From Methylotenera sp. (GTDB lineage: Bacteria; Pseudomonadota; Gammaproteobacteria; Burkholderiales; Methylophilaceae): a DNA stretch of 64,000 nucleotides. The first letter of the stretch is position 1, and each line of letters starts with the position of its first letter. Shown here in pieces: positions 52,914 through 63,187 of the stretch. Both the position numbers and the translations under genes were made by a program. Under the pieces are notes generated by a model. It made no database searches. It was not told the origin of the DNA and was given only the letters and a program-made list of their open reading frames with translations. Location: assembly GCA_013140755.1 (NCBI GenBank), contig JABFSF010000026.1, forward strand, positions 41,971-105,970, given 5' to 3'.

Positions 52914-54938
52914 TTAAAAATCAGCGCGTGCGCCCAATAGAATAGAACGTTCCCCTGCGGGTGAAATGTCTTTTAAGAAAGAGGAGTGTTCGCGAATTTC
53001 TTGATTTAACAGGTTTTTAGCTTTAGCAAAGAGTTCAAAGTTAAATTTTGTAATGGGTAGTTTATAGCTCACCATTGCGGTGACATCTGTGTACCCATCG
53101 GTTTTCAGCTCATTTTCAGCAGTTCTATTTTGAGCAAAAGCATGTAGGACATCTAAGCGTGCGCCGATGCGATTGTACTCGTAGCGCAAACCAGTGCCTA
53201 AGCGTAATGGCGTAATGCGCGGTAGTGCATCACCATTGTCGCGGTTGGTGGCACGTACATAGTCGCCACGTACGGTTAAATCTAAATGGTCAATTAAGTT
53301 AAATTTACCTTCTGCTTCTAAGCCTTTAAAAGTGGCGGAGAGTGCCGAAAATTGGGCGATGGGTAAGCCTGAATCTACATCATTCACGCCCGTTTCCAGC
53401 AAGCCTAAAAAGCTACTAAAGCGAGTGTAATACGCCCCAAAGCTAAAAGTGTTTTTGCCTGCCTTCCAACGTAATTGCGCATCTAAGCCGTTTGAGCGTT
53501 CTTTGCTAAAGCTGGCGTTACCGACTTCATATTGCCCTGTGGCTAAGTGTGCGCCATCCGCATAAAGCTCAAAATAACTCGGGGCACGTTCGTTGTGCGA
53601 GAAGTTAGTGGCAACTGACCAATTGGGCGTGAAGGTGTAAACGCCGCCCAAGGCGTAGCTATAAGCATTAAAGCGGTTAGATTGTGCATTGGCAGCTTTT
53701 GCCCAAGCGGCAGCGTCTTGTGAGGTATGCTCAACGCGCCCGCCAAAGCTGAGTTTAAATGCATCTATCGGCAACTCTTCATACACGTATAATGCTTTGC
53801 TAGTGGTGCTTACAGGCGGCACAAAAGCTTCATCGCCTAGAGCCTCAAAATCAGTGTTTTGAAATTGAAAGCCTAGCACCCCTTCTATATTACCAATTTT
53901 TTCATGACCAAGCTCAATGCTACCTTCTACCCCCTCATTCTTAAAGGTTGTGCCCACTGCGCCATCTTCAATTTCTTGATGTTGGTAATCGGTATAAGCC
54001 ATACGTGCTTTAACGCGGTTTACAAGTGTGCCTAGCTCTCTAAATTCGGTAGCTACATCCACGCGGTCACTACGCATATCGGCACGTACGGCTTCTTCAG
54101 CCACTGTGCCGTAGTTATTTCTAAAACCTGAGTACGATGCCCCTAAATAACCGTTCTCAAAAATAAACGAGGCACCAATAGCACCGCCATCACCGCTGGC
54201 ACTGCTATTCACGAGCTTGCCTTTATTTTCACGCAAGCTGCCATCAGCACGCGCTTTACGGCTTGAAACAGCATAGCCATTAAGGTCTAAATCGCTGGTT
54301 TTTCGTGTGTAAGCATCCGCATGAATGGCAATCGCATTGGTGCCTGCGTCCACCACGCCTGCCAAATTATTTTGGCTATCAGCACCGCCAATGCTGCCTT
54401 CTACACGCCCAGTGACTCCATTTAAACTCTCTTTGGGAATGCGATTGTCTGTCGCATTGACTACACCACCCACGGCACTGCCACCATATAGCAAGGCGGC
54501 TGGACCACGCACCACATCAATTTGCTCAATAATCAGCGGGTCAATCGTCACGGCATGATCAAAACTTAAAGAGGATGCATCTAGTATGCCTACGCCATTT
54601 TGCATAATGCGTACACGTTCTGCATCTAGCCCCCGAATCACTGGGCGTGAAGCGTTAGGTCCAAAATGTGTGGCTGCAACCCCAGGAATACTGTTTAACG
54701 TATCGCCTAGCGTGCCTTCTCGGCGAAAAGAGAGTTCGCTTCCATTTAAAGTTGAAACAGGCACAGCGAGCGCATTAGCACTTAAACCAAGCGGATTGCC
54801 TGTGACTGAAATTGCTGAAAGCTCAACTGCATCTGGCTCTGTTGCTAGGGCGTGGTGGGTAAAAAGGCAACTGATTGCCAAAAAAAGTACTTTAGGTGCA
54901 AAGCGCGTACGCACCTGTAATAAAGATGATTTGTTCAT
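52914..54938 (-). CDS. TonB-dependent receptor, ZnuD-like
   Basis: TLGDTLNSIPGVAATHFGPNASRPVIRGLDAERVRIMQNGVGILDASSLSFDHAVTIDPLIIEQIDVVRGPAALLYGGSAVGGVVNATDNRIP; C-terminal NLLNQEIREHSSFLKD. Confidence 0.88.
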   Translation of the reverse strand: MNKSSLLQVRTRFAPKVLFLAISCLFTHHALATEPDAVELSAISVTGNPLGLSANALAVPVSTLNGSELSFRREGTLGDTLNSIPGVAATHFGPNASRPVIRGLDAERVRIMQNGVGILDASSLSFDHAVTIDPLIIEQIDVVRGPAALLYGGSAVGGVVNATDNRIPKESLNGVTGRVEGSIGGADSQNNLAGVVDAGTNAIAIHADAYTRKTSDLDLNGYAVSSRKARADGSLRENKGKLVNSSASGDGGAIGASFIFENGYLGASYSGFRNNYGTVAEEAVRADMRSDRVDVATEFRELGTLVNRVKARMAYTDYQHQEIEDGAVGTTFKNEGVEGSIELGHEKIGNIEGVLGFQFQNTDFEALGDEAFVPPVSTTSKALYVYEELPIDAFKLSFGGRVEHTSQDAAAWAKAANAQSNRFNAYSYALGGVYTFTPNWSVATNFSHNERAPSYFELYADGAHLATGQYEVGNASFSKERSNGLDAQLRWKAGKNTFSFGAYYTRFSSFLGLLETGVNDVDSGLPIAQFSALSATFKGLEAEGKFNLIDHLDLTVRGDYVRATNRDNGDALPRITPLRLGTGLRYEYNRIGARLDVLHAFAQNRTAENELKTDGYTDVTAMVSYKLPITKFNFELFAKAKNLLNQEIREHSSFLKDISPAGERSILLGARADF

Positions 54939-55000
54939 GATAGAACCCTCAAATAAATAGCAAAACTGTTCGGCGTAAAGGCCGAGCGACTCAATAAAAG

Positions 55001-55309
55001 CTATAAAAGTGAGGGAGGTGCGCGCGCAGCATACGCGGCGTGAGGTGAAGTTAAAGCATTAAAAAAGTAGTGTGATGCAGTTTGAAAGTGGGCATCAAAG
55101 GTTGGCAAAGCAAACGCGTGCGATTGCAAACCACTGCCCACTTGCGTGTAAGCAATACATTGCCCGCATTGCTCTGAAGGCGTATTTTTATCGTGTTGGC
55201 TATGTTTTTCTGCGGTTGAAAAGTGGCTAATTTCATGCGTGGCAACGCCTATTTGCGTTAAAGCAAATACAAAAACAAGTGCAATTTGAATAAAAAAGCG
55301 TTGTAGCAT
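55001..55309 (-). CDS. Small secreted His/Cys-containing protein (possible metal-binding; DUF2946-like)
   Basis: Signal-peptide-like N-terminus, THEISHFSTAEKHSQHDK and CGQC motifs; next to the TonB receptor. Confidence 0.6.
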   Translation of the reverse strand: MLQRFFIQIALVFVFALTQIGVATHEISHFSTAEKHSQHDKNTPSEQCGQCIAYTQVGSGLQSHAFALPTFDAHFQTASHYFFNALTSPHAAYAARAPPSLL

Positions 55310-55323
55310 GGGTGAATACTAAC

Positions 55324-56172
55324 TTATTTGCGCACAAATTCAATGCGCGTATCAGAAATGTAACTAATGTTAAGCGCATTCTCTTCTTTAGCAGGCTCGC
55401 CAAATTTTGGATGATCAAACATCGGGTCTTCGTCCTCTTCTTTGGCTTGGCTTAAGTTTTTAAAGTCATATAAATCAAAATCAGCCAAGTGTGATGGTTC
55501 TACATTGCCAATGGCGCGAAAAATATTATTGATGCGACCTGGTTGCTCAAGCTCCCAAGTGTTGAGCATTTCTTTCACTTTTTGGCGTTGCAAGTGTTCT
55601 TGTGAGCCGCATAAATCGCACGGAATAATCGGGAATTCCATTTGCCGCGCATAGCTGGCAATGTCTTTTTCAGCACAATAAGCCAGTGGACGAATCACCA
55701 TAAACTCACCTTTATTGGTGGATAATTTGGGCGGCATGGCTTTCATTTTTGCGCCAAAAAACATATTTAAAAACAAGGTTTGCACGATGTCATCGCGGTG
55801 GTGTCCGAGTGCAATTTTATTCGCGCCCAATTGCTTGGCTGTGGTGTAAATAATGCCACGGCGTAAGCGCGAACACAATGAACACGTGGTTTTACCTTCT
55901 GGAATTTTTTCTTTAACAATTGAATAAGTGTCAGCCTCAACAATGCGGTAATCAATGCCTAGTTTTTCAAAATACGCGGGTAAAATATCGGCAGGAAAAC
56001 CTGGCTGTTTTTGATCTAAATTCATTGCAATGAGCTTAAACTTAATCGGTGCACGCTCTTGTAAAGCCAGCAAAATCATCAGCAAAGCATGCGAGTCTTT
56101 GCTTATTAGCACAACTCTGTCCGTTAACTTTGTGTAAAGTTCAATGAATTCATATATAAAATAAAGTATCAT
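55324..56172 (-). pseudogene. ttcA: 5'-truncated tRNA 2-thiocytidine(32) synthetase TtcA; PP-loop damaged
   Basis: Core [45 protein letters not shown] and CDLCGS kept; SGGKDS appears as ISKDS and the native N-terminus is missing. Confidence 0.7.
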
Positions 56173-56668
56173 GTTTACATAATAATATAAATGTTAACTT
56201 TTTTTGGACTTTAAGTTAAATCTTTACATTTTTTCGCTTTAAATTTTATCGAAATTACTTGGCTAAGCATAATATATTAGCAACATGTAATTCAAATTAA
56301 TTACTCATTACAGTAATGTTCAGAAAAGCAGTTAGTCAAAATGATTAAGTTTAAAGATATGCATATCTTAACTTTGAACTGCTGTCGTTTAAGTTACGAT
56401 ATTAAGTAGCCTCTACTTGATCATTTTAATCCTGAAATAGCATCCAAGAGTATGCTAAACCTGCTTTAGAGACTGGTCAGCGCCTTTGGTTTTACTAATA
56501 CAAGTGGATTTACTAATCAATGAACTACTACTGGATAGTGAAGATGTTTACTTTGAAGTTTTATGGGAATAATTTAAGTCTTCTGAACTGTGATGAGAGA
56601 GGTCATGTTTCGATAGGAAAAGCTAATAACATACCAATAAACGGCTCCTTAATCAGACGTTCATCTAT

Positions 56669-56950
56669 CTATGCTTTGACAACTGCTAACTCTCTAACTA
56701 ATCTATTTAATAGTTCTTTTGATTGTATATCCTCGCCGACTTCTGAATATGTCATCAATAAAATGGTTATCGGATGAACTCCTAATACACCGGCTATATC
56801 CTCAAGCTTTTCTAATGTAATTGACTTCATACCTCTTTCAAGCGTGCTCATATAGGTTCTACTTGATACATCAGAAAAATCTTCTTGCGTAAGCCCACGT
56901 TTTTTTCTGATTAACTTTAAAGCCTTGCCAAATGATAAATTTATATCCAT
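56669..56950 (-). CDS. XRE-family helix-turn-helix regulator
   Basis: FGKALKLIRKKRGLTQEDFSDVSSRTYMSTLERGMKSITLEKLEDIAGVLGV. Confidence 0.9.
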   Translation of the reverse strand: MDINLSFGKALKLIRKKRGLTQEDFSDVSSRTYMSTLERGMKSITLEKLEDIAGVLGVHPITILLMTYSEVGEDIQSKELLNRLVRELAVVKA

Positions 56951-56983
56951 AGAGCTTCCTTTTTAATAAGCTCTATATAGCCA

Positions 56984-57022
56984 AAATGAACACTATAGGA
57001 CTACAATCTATAGTGTTCATTT
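56984..57022. promoter_or_regulatory. Candidate XRE operator: 15-bp perfect inverted repeat
   Basis: aaatgaacactatag-gactacaat-ctatagtgttcattt between divergent genes. Confidence 0.75.
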
Positions 57023-57036
57023 AAAGGATTAATTAG

Positions 57037-57465
57037 ATGTTTATTACATCAGAAAAAACGAGAATTAAAAATCCATTTCTTGAAGTGGATCAGTATGGCT
57101 GGTCAAAAGTAGATTTAATGCTTTATGCACCGTTGTATTTTTGTAGATACATCGATTATATGGAAGGCGGAGAATTTACGACTACATCTCTTCTATCAAG
57201 AGTTTTTCAACTTCGTGATTTATCTAACATGTCTCATGTAACTATTAAAGATGTATATTTGATTAGTCCTGGGCACAAAAATAACACCGAGGGCTGGTTG
57301 ATGGGTAAAGTTTCCAAAATATTTGTATCAACAGATCATGAATCTAAGAATGGTCCGCCGGTATATAAGATCATTAAAAATGATGGGGCTGAGATTTTCG
57401 TTGATGAATGTTTCGAAGTTGATGATGAACAGTTAAGTTATGAAATGATTTTAGATGTAGGGTAA
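57037..57465 (+). CDS. Hypothetical protein divergent from the XRE regulator
   Basis: 142-aa ORF with RBS aaagga; no family recognised. Confidence 0.6.
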   Translation: MFITSEKTRIKNPFLEVDQYGWSKVDLMLYAPLYFCRYIDYMEGGEFTTTSLLSRVFQLRDLSNMSHVTIKDVYLISPGHKNNTEGWLMGKVSKIFVSTDHESKNGPPVYKIIKNDGAEIFVDECFEVDDEQLSYEMILDVG

Positions 57466-57505
57466 GAAGGACTTGATCAAGATGGCTGCAGCAGCTATGT
57501 TGAGT

Positions 57506-57940
57506 TTATGCTTCAGGCTTAGCGTACCATGGTTTAAATCGTTGAGTTAGGCTAATTTGAGCTCTCAGAAGCCAGCCAACCCAACCATCAAAAAATGGAG
57601 GAAACTCATGGGCAGCATCATCAAGGGCTAACCACAACCCATCATATTTTATCAACTTTATCCAAGTTAAGATTTCTTCGTAGCGATAATAATTAGTCTC
57701 TTCATTGATTGGAATAATTGGGCATTTATCAACAACTCTTTGTCGCAAATCCTCACTGAAAATCTCTCTCAAAGCCTCCATTCTCTTTATTTCGCGCCAC
57801 GATGAAGAAATAACCACATCGACTTCCGGATACTCACGAAGCCAATTTTCAAGTAGCGGCAGTTTATTGAAATCGTCCGGATGGCCTGCCGCATTGAGTG
57901 CAGAGTGAAGCACACCGTCGAAATCTAGAAAAAGTATCAT
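57506..57940 (-). CDS. HAD-domain protein
   Basis: MILFLDFDGVLHSA motif I, VISSSWRE motif II. Confidence 0.85.
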   Translation of the reverse strand: MILFLDFDGVLHSALNAAGHPDDFNKLPLLENWLREYPEVDVVISSSWREIKRMEALREIFSEDLRQRVVDKCPIIPINEETNYYRYEEILTWIKLIKYDGLWLALDDAAHEFPPFFDGWVGWLLRAQISLTQRFKPWYAKPEA

Positions 57941-58590
57941 AATGATTGATCTAAATTGGCTTCAGCAGGATATTCTTCAAACCAATTCACCCGACTATAT
58001 CTAAATTGATTAAAAGCTTCATCAATACCAATTTCGTGTTTAAGAATTCGTTTTACTACTACTAGCAATGCCGCGACATCTTCAGCAGAACGAATCTCAG
58101 CTGGCGCGCATAAAGAGACAGATTTACCATCTTTCCACCATCTCACTACAATACTTGGTTTGACAATAATGTCTGTTTCTTTCCGCACATTTTCTTGTGC
58201 GAGCTTTAGTACTGTCGCGAAAGCGTCACTATTTATTTTTGAGGGAAGGGTCAGCCATGCACTTATCTGCTTGCGAGATTTACCTAGTTTTTTATAAATA
58301 GGTACAACTGCACTCGTAAGCGCATTTGGAAGTTCGTCTCCAAAGAGAAGCTTCGCTTGTATACATGCTTGACCAGTGACTGCCTCTTGAAATGCCATGC
58401 GCGGGTGTTTCAAATATACGGTAATGTAACAACCATTTAACAGAAAGCTAAAGTCTGACCACCAGGTTAAATCAGTAGGTGCTATCTCGGTAAACGAGTG
58501 ATGACAGAAGATTTTATTCACGAACTCGGACTTTGTTGGTGTAGCACTTTTGAACGCACGCCTGATGTTTTCATAATAATGATTTTTCAA
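57937..58590 (-). CDS. Hypothetical protein, TTG start
   Basis: 217-aa ORF with GAGGA upstream; 4-bp overlap with the HAD gene. Confidence 0.6.
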   Translation of the reverse strand: MKNHYYENIRRAFKSATPTKSEFVNKIFCHHSFTEIAPTDLTWWSDFSFLLNGCYITVYLKHPRMAFQEAVTGQACIQAKLLFGDELPNALTSAVVPIYKKLGKSRKQISAWLTLPSKINSDAFATVLKLAQENVRKETDIIVKPSIVVRWWKDGKSVSLCAPAEIRSAEDVAALLVVVKRILKHEIGIDEAFNQFRYSRVNWFEEYPAEANLDQSL

Positions 58591-59134
58591 TTAAAACATC
58601 CTCAGATTTGATTGCACGCTTGGCTTAACTCAACAGTATCTTCAAGTTGAGAAATCTCCTCTTTTGAGGAGAGTGATATTGAAGCTTGGTCACGACTCTT
58701 GCCAATAATATCATTCAAACTCTATGGTATTAAATCATTTATAAGTTTTGTTAAGTTATCCATTTCATGAAACTTTATCATGAAAATAACTAATCTAAGT
58801 AATTGATATGTATATACAAATCTATGTTTCTGTATTACTAATGCATGAATTAAAATTGCTACGATGGTAATCGTTCTGCGGGCTAGATACTAATAAATGT
58901 AAGGGATGCTTTATTCTGATAAAAATATGTTTTTCATATCAAAAAATATTTTGGTCGATGTTTCATCTACAAAGATAACTCCTCAGAGATATAACTGAAA
59001 AACAATTGCTGTCAGCTTGGGGTCAGCTTCGCGCTATAAGATGGAATCCATGGTGACAGATAAAGCAACAAATAAATCTCAGCCAGCAATTCTTGATGCA
59101 GTACCTATTATTACTTTATTCTTTGGAGGTTTAA

Positions 59135-59410
59135 ATGAACAAATTTTTAGCAACATTGTTGGCTGGCGCATTTGCATTAACATTAGGTGCATCAGCATTT
59201 GCCGCTGACGCAGCTAAACCAGCAGAAGCTGTAAAAGCGACAGCAACTAAAGCTGCTGAACCAGTAAAAGTCGAAGCGGCTGCAGTTAAGCCAGCGGCTG
59301 AAGCTAAGGCAGCACCTGCAAAAGCAGCGAAAAAACATCATAAACATGCAAAAAAAGCAGTTAAAACAGCAGCACCATCTGATGCCGCAGCAGCGCTAAC
59401 TGGCAAATAA
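59135..59410 (+). CDS. Small secreted Ala/Lys-rich protein
   Basis: RBS ggaggt; signal peptide MNKFLATLLAGAFALTLGASAFA; AAKPAEAVKA low-complexity tail. Confidence 0.75.
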   Translation: MNKFLATLLAGAFALTLGASAFAADAAKPAEAVKATATKAAEPVKVEAAAVKPAAEAKAAPAKAAKKHHKHAKKAVKTAAPSDAAAALTGK

Positions 59411-59455
59411 GATTTAGAAGCCAGATTTAAGTCTAGTCAAATTAAAGCATGTGAT

Positions 59456-59481
59456 AGGGGTAGAGAAATCTACCCCTTTTT
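59456..59481 (+). terminator. Rho-independent terminator
   Basis: aggggtaga-gaaa-tctacccctttttt. Confidence 0.92.
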
Positions 59482-59581
59482 TCATTTAAACTTCGTCTTG
59501 AAATGATGAATATTGCGATACTTCAAAACCACCTTAGTTTTTTTAGTTTGGAAAAGTATGTTGGATAATGCATACGTTACG

Positions 59582-59693
59582 AACGGCAGCTTTCAGGAAA
59601 GCAAAAATGAGGAGCCAAGGGCAGGTTCGGGCCCATTTGAGACTGTCGCTAATCTTTATCAATCGGCAACTAAGGGGGGACAAAGCTGCCGTT
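59582..59693. mobile_element. Candidate MITE-like element or insertion-sequence remnant with 12-bp terminal inverted repeats
   Basis: aacggcagcttt ... aaagctgccgtt, 112 bp, ends at the first recognisable arsA codon. Confidence 0.45.
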
Positions 59694-60068
59694 TATCATC
59701 GTGAAGTCACGCGTCAAATGGGTAAAACTAATCTGCATTTCACAACCCCCATGATGCAATTGCAAGACCCTAAGCAAACCAAAATTCTGATCGTCACGCT
59801 TGCAGAGAAAACACCTGTATTGGAAGCGGCAAACCTTCAATCTGACTTACGACGTGCTGGGATTGAGCCTTGGGCATGGGTGATTAACAACAGTGTTGCA
59901 GCAACTGTTACTAACTCGCCTTTGCTACATCAAAGAGCACTTAACGAGCTAGTTGAGATTAATGCAGTGGAGCAAGATTATTCAAAACGATATGCCGTTG
60001 TAGCAATGCTTAAAGATGAGCCAATTGGTGTGGCTCGATTACTAGAGTTAGCTGGAAGCAATAATTAA
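59694..60068 (+). pseudogene. arsA: ArsA arsenical-pump ATPase, C-terminal remnant
   Basis: YHREVTRQM...HFTTPMMQLQDPKQTKILIVTLAEKTPVLEAANLQSDLRRAGIEPWAWVINNSVAA...LLHQRALNEL; Walker A half absent. Confidence 0.85.
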
Positions 60069-60348
60069 AAGAGCTTCTGAAATGGTAGAGTAACATTCCA
60101 TCTTTTAATCATCGCAATAGAATTTTTGGGTATTCGTAAAGTTCTGTGTATTGACAAAATTTAAGGTAATGCTACAAAGTAGTTAAATCTCGTAAAATAA
60201 TGTCGATTTTAGTTTCTAATAGTCCGCTTTATGGCAATCTAATTGATAAGTTATGGGGCAAAAATCGGCCAAAACCTGTCGTTCAAGTCTAGCATATCAA
60301 CTTCAGAGCTTGTGCAATGAAGGCGGATAAAGCTACATAAAAGGTTGA

Positions 60349-61752
60349 TTAGCAGTTAGGAAAAGTAATTTTAAAACGAGTAGTACCTTTTGATGAAAAT
60401 ACCTGAATATTTCCTCGGTGGGCTTCAATAATCGATTTTGTTATGGCAAGCCCAAGTCCAGCGCCATCACTGGTTTTATGACGGGAAGGATCAACTCTAT
60501 AAAAGCGATCAAATAACCTAGATAGATGCTCCATCGCTATAGTTTCACCAGAATTTTCAATGGCAAGATTCGTTTCTTCAGGATTGGAATGATCGATGAA
60601 TACATTAATCGATCCGCCGTTTGGGGTGTGTCTAATGGCATTTGAAAGTAAGTTGCTTATAGCCCTGCGAAGCATTAGCCGGTCACCACTAACAGTACCT
60701 TGTCCGGTAAGAATCAGACTTACGCCTTGTTCATCTGCAATCGCTTCGTAGAAACCAAACAGCTCTCGCACTTCTTGAGCTAAGTCTACTATTTCGCTAC
60801 TTGGTATGATTAACCCATTATCAGCTTTTGCCAGAAAAAGCATATCGGCAATCATACGTGCCAGTCGCTCGTATTCTTCCAAGTTTGAATATAGTACCTC
60901 TCGATATTCCTCTGCCGACCTGCCCTTGGATAAAGCCACCTGCGTCTGAGTCATCAAATTGCTGATTGGTGTTCTTAACTCATGAGCTAGGTCAGATGAG
61001 AAATCTGATAAGCGATGGAATGAACCCTCAAGGCGCGTCAGCATTTCATTAAAGGCAATCGCAAGATTAGCTAATTCGGGAGGGACAGAGTTTGATGATA
61101 AACGATCACTCAAGTGACTTGCCGAAATTCCTTTTGCTACATCTGCCATTTGACGCACTGGAGCCAATCCTCGGCGAGCAGCAACCCAACCTAGCACTAT
61201 GGTTAATAGAATACCCGCGGTGATTGCCTTCCACAAATTATTATGAAATGCTTTCATGAAGGTCTGATGATGCTCAATATTAATTGCCAGTGCGACTTTG
61301 GTCGAGGACTGCCCAGTAATTCCAGTTTCTGCAAATGCAGAAATACCGCGATATATTTTTCCTTCTTGTTCCCACATCACGGGACTGGATTCACTTTCAC
61401 CAGATAAATCTTTACTTCTAGGTTTCTCAAGAAGGAAGGTGGCAAATGCTGCGTTTGGCGTAGTGAACAATATACGCTGGTCTGGCCCAAGGATTGCTAC
61501 TGAAAGGTCTGGATGCCCAATTAGCGCGTCAGAAAGAATCTGAGGAACGTTAGTGAGTTCGGATGAAGTTTTGACCTTAGCCAGTGCATGACGGACAAGT
61601 TCTAGCTTACCATGAAGCTCCATAAGGTCTTGTTCCTCAAAGTGTGATTCCACCAGAGAACCAACTAGCAGTCCTACTACAAGCAATATTAAAGTCGATG
61701 CTGTTGAAAAAAATAGCGTTAGACGTGAAGTAATTGATTTAGGATTCATCAT
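60349..61752 (-). CDS. Heavy-metal sensor histidine kinase (CusS-like)
   Basis: HAMP region, [45 protein letters not shown]. Confidence 0.93.
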   Translation of the reverse strand: MMNPKSITSRLTLFFSTASTLILLVVGLLVGSLVESHFEEQDLMELHGKLELVRHALAKVKTSSELTNVPQILSDALIGHPDLSVAILGPDQRILFTTPNAAFATFLLEKPRSKDLSGESESSPVMWEQEGKIYRGISAFAETGITGQSSTKVALAINIEHHQTFMKAFHNNLWKAITAGILLTIVLGWVAARRGLAPVRQMADVAKGISASHLSDRLSSNSVPPELANLAIAFNEMLTRLEGSFHRLSDFSSDLAHELRTPISNLMTQTQVALSKGRSAEEYREVLYSNLEEYERLARMIADMLFLAKADNGLIIPSSEIVDLAQEVRELFGFYEAIADEQGVSLILTGQGTVSGDRLMLRRAISNLLSNAIRHTPNGGSINVFIDHSNPEETNLAIENSGETIAMEHLSRLFDRFYRVDPSRHKTSDGAGLGLAITKSIIEAHRGNIQVFSSKGTTRFKITFPNC

Positions 61753-62426
61753 GATTCTGGGATTTCCAATACGTATCCCATGCCCCTGATAGTCTGGATG
61801 AGCTTAGGCTCGAATTCATCATCAATTTTTGCACGAAGTCGACGCATTGCAACTTCAATCACATTGGTGTCACTGTCGAAGTTCATGTCCCATACTTGTG
61901 ATGCAATCAGAGAACGAGGTAGTACCTCACCTTGACGCCGAATTAGCAATTCAAGAAGGGTAAATTCCTTGGCACTAAGGTCGATACGTTTACCTGCTCG
62001 TGTGACTCTGCGTCGCAAAATGTCCAATTCCAAGTCAGCAACATGTAGAAGCTCCGGCTCCTTACCTTTACCACGGCGCAACAACGTACGTACTCTTGCA
62101 AGCAGCTCAGAAAATGCAAACGGTTTGACGAGGTAATCATCAGCACCAAGCTCCAATCCCTTTACTCTATCCTCAATCTGGTCACGAGCTGAAAGGAATA
62201 GCACGGGCATGTGCTTACCCCCTTGCCTGACTCGCTGAAGAACTTGCCAGCCATCTAACTTAGGTAGCATGACATCAAGTACTACAAGATCGTAATCTTC
62301 AGTTAATGCTTGATGTACGCCATCGAGTCCATCACGCACTAAATCTACTACAAAGCCTGCTTCGGTTAAACCTTGTTTCAGGTAGTCGCCAGTTTTCTGT
62401 TCATCTTCGACTATTAAGACTTTCAT
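61749..62426 (-). CDS. Heavy-metal response regulator (CusR-like, OmpR family)
   Basis: [43 protein letters not shown], winged-helix C-terminus. Confidence 0.94.
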   Translation of the reverse strand: MKVLIVEDEQKTGDYLKQGLTEAGFVVDLVRDGLDGVHQALTEDYDLVVLDVMLPKLDGWQVLQRVRQGGKHMPVLFLSARDQIEDRVKGLELGADDYLVKPFAFSELLARVRTLLRRGKGKEPELLHVADLELDILRRRVTRAGKRIDLSAKEFTLLELLIRRQGEVLPRSLIASQVWDMNFDSDTNVIEVAMRRLRAKIDDEFEPKLIQTIRGMGYVLEIPES

Positions 62427-62484
62427 CTTTTTCTCTCAGAGATTTATCAACGTGCTAATTGTTGCACGTACCGAGGCAAATTAC

Positions 62485-62508
62485 CCAACATTACAAAATT
62501 GTAATGTT
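62485..62508. promoter_or_regulatory. Candidate metal-response-regulator binding palindrome
   Basis: caacattacaa-aa-ttgtaatgttg, 11-bp arms, between cusR-like gene and divergent operon. Confidence 0.7.
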
Positions 62509-62627
62509 GTTGTAAGCAACCGGTAATACGCCGACCATGATAATGGTATTAGTCAAAAGGGTTCAAGTAGGAATTACCTTTTTGTAGTTATCTGTCTTTT
62601 TTTTAATTTTAGTTAGGAGTTTTTATT

Positions 62628-63023
62628 ATGAGCAAACACAACATTCACAAAATGATCGGCATTATTGCCATTAGTTGCATTGGCTTGATCTCTGCATCAG
62701 CTATCGCTGGTCCGGATAGTTTTCAAAGGGACATGATACAACGTGTTCAGCAAGCTAAGCTTAAACTACAGCAGGCTGAAGCAGCTAAGGGTGCTGAACA
62801 TAAAAAGCTCTTGGCTGAGCATACGCAGATGATGAAGGAAGATATGGATAAATGCCGAACAATGAAACCGAAGGAAGGATTGTCGGAGAAGGAGCGTGAA
62901 GAGTGGTATATCGAGCATAATAAGATCATGCAAGAGATTATGGATCAGATGATGCAAGAGAATCAAATGATGCATAAGATGGACGATATGCCTATGGATT
63001 CAGGTGACGCGCACAAGCATTAA
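62628..63023 (+). CDS. Secreted Met/His-rich protein, probable metal-binding
   Basis: Signal peptide; C-terminal QEIMDQMMQENQMMHKMDDMPMDSGDAHKH. Confidence 0.75.
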   Translation: MSKHNIHKMIGIIAISCIGLISASAIAGPDSFQRDMIQRVQQAKLKLQQAEAAKGAEHKKLLAEHTQMMKEDMDKCRTMKPKEGLSEKEREEWYIEHNKIMQEIMDQMMQENQMMHKMDDMPMDSGDAHKH

Positions 63024-63187
63024 TTAAGTACTGGGCGGATTAACTTTCGCCCAGCTTCTAGCTATATTTAACTATGTGGCTAATCATTTACAAACAGTGT
63101 AAATATGACAACTTGTTTAATTATAAGTCGCATATAGTTATGCGAGTCAGTCCCTTAGCGGGTTTTGTATCAAAATATGAGGGTAAT

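Noticed and set aside
56520-56777. Plus-strand 85-aa ORF
   Set aside because: Overlaps the convincing XRE regulator on the other strand; no recognisable family or RBS.
59568-59693. N-terminal part of ORF 59568..60068 as a genuine protein start
   Set aside because: This part lies over the inverted-repeat element; only the C-terminal part from YHREV resembles ArsA.
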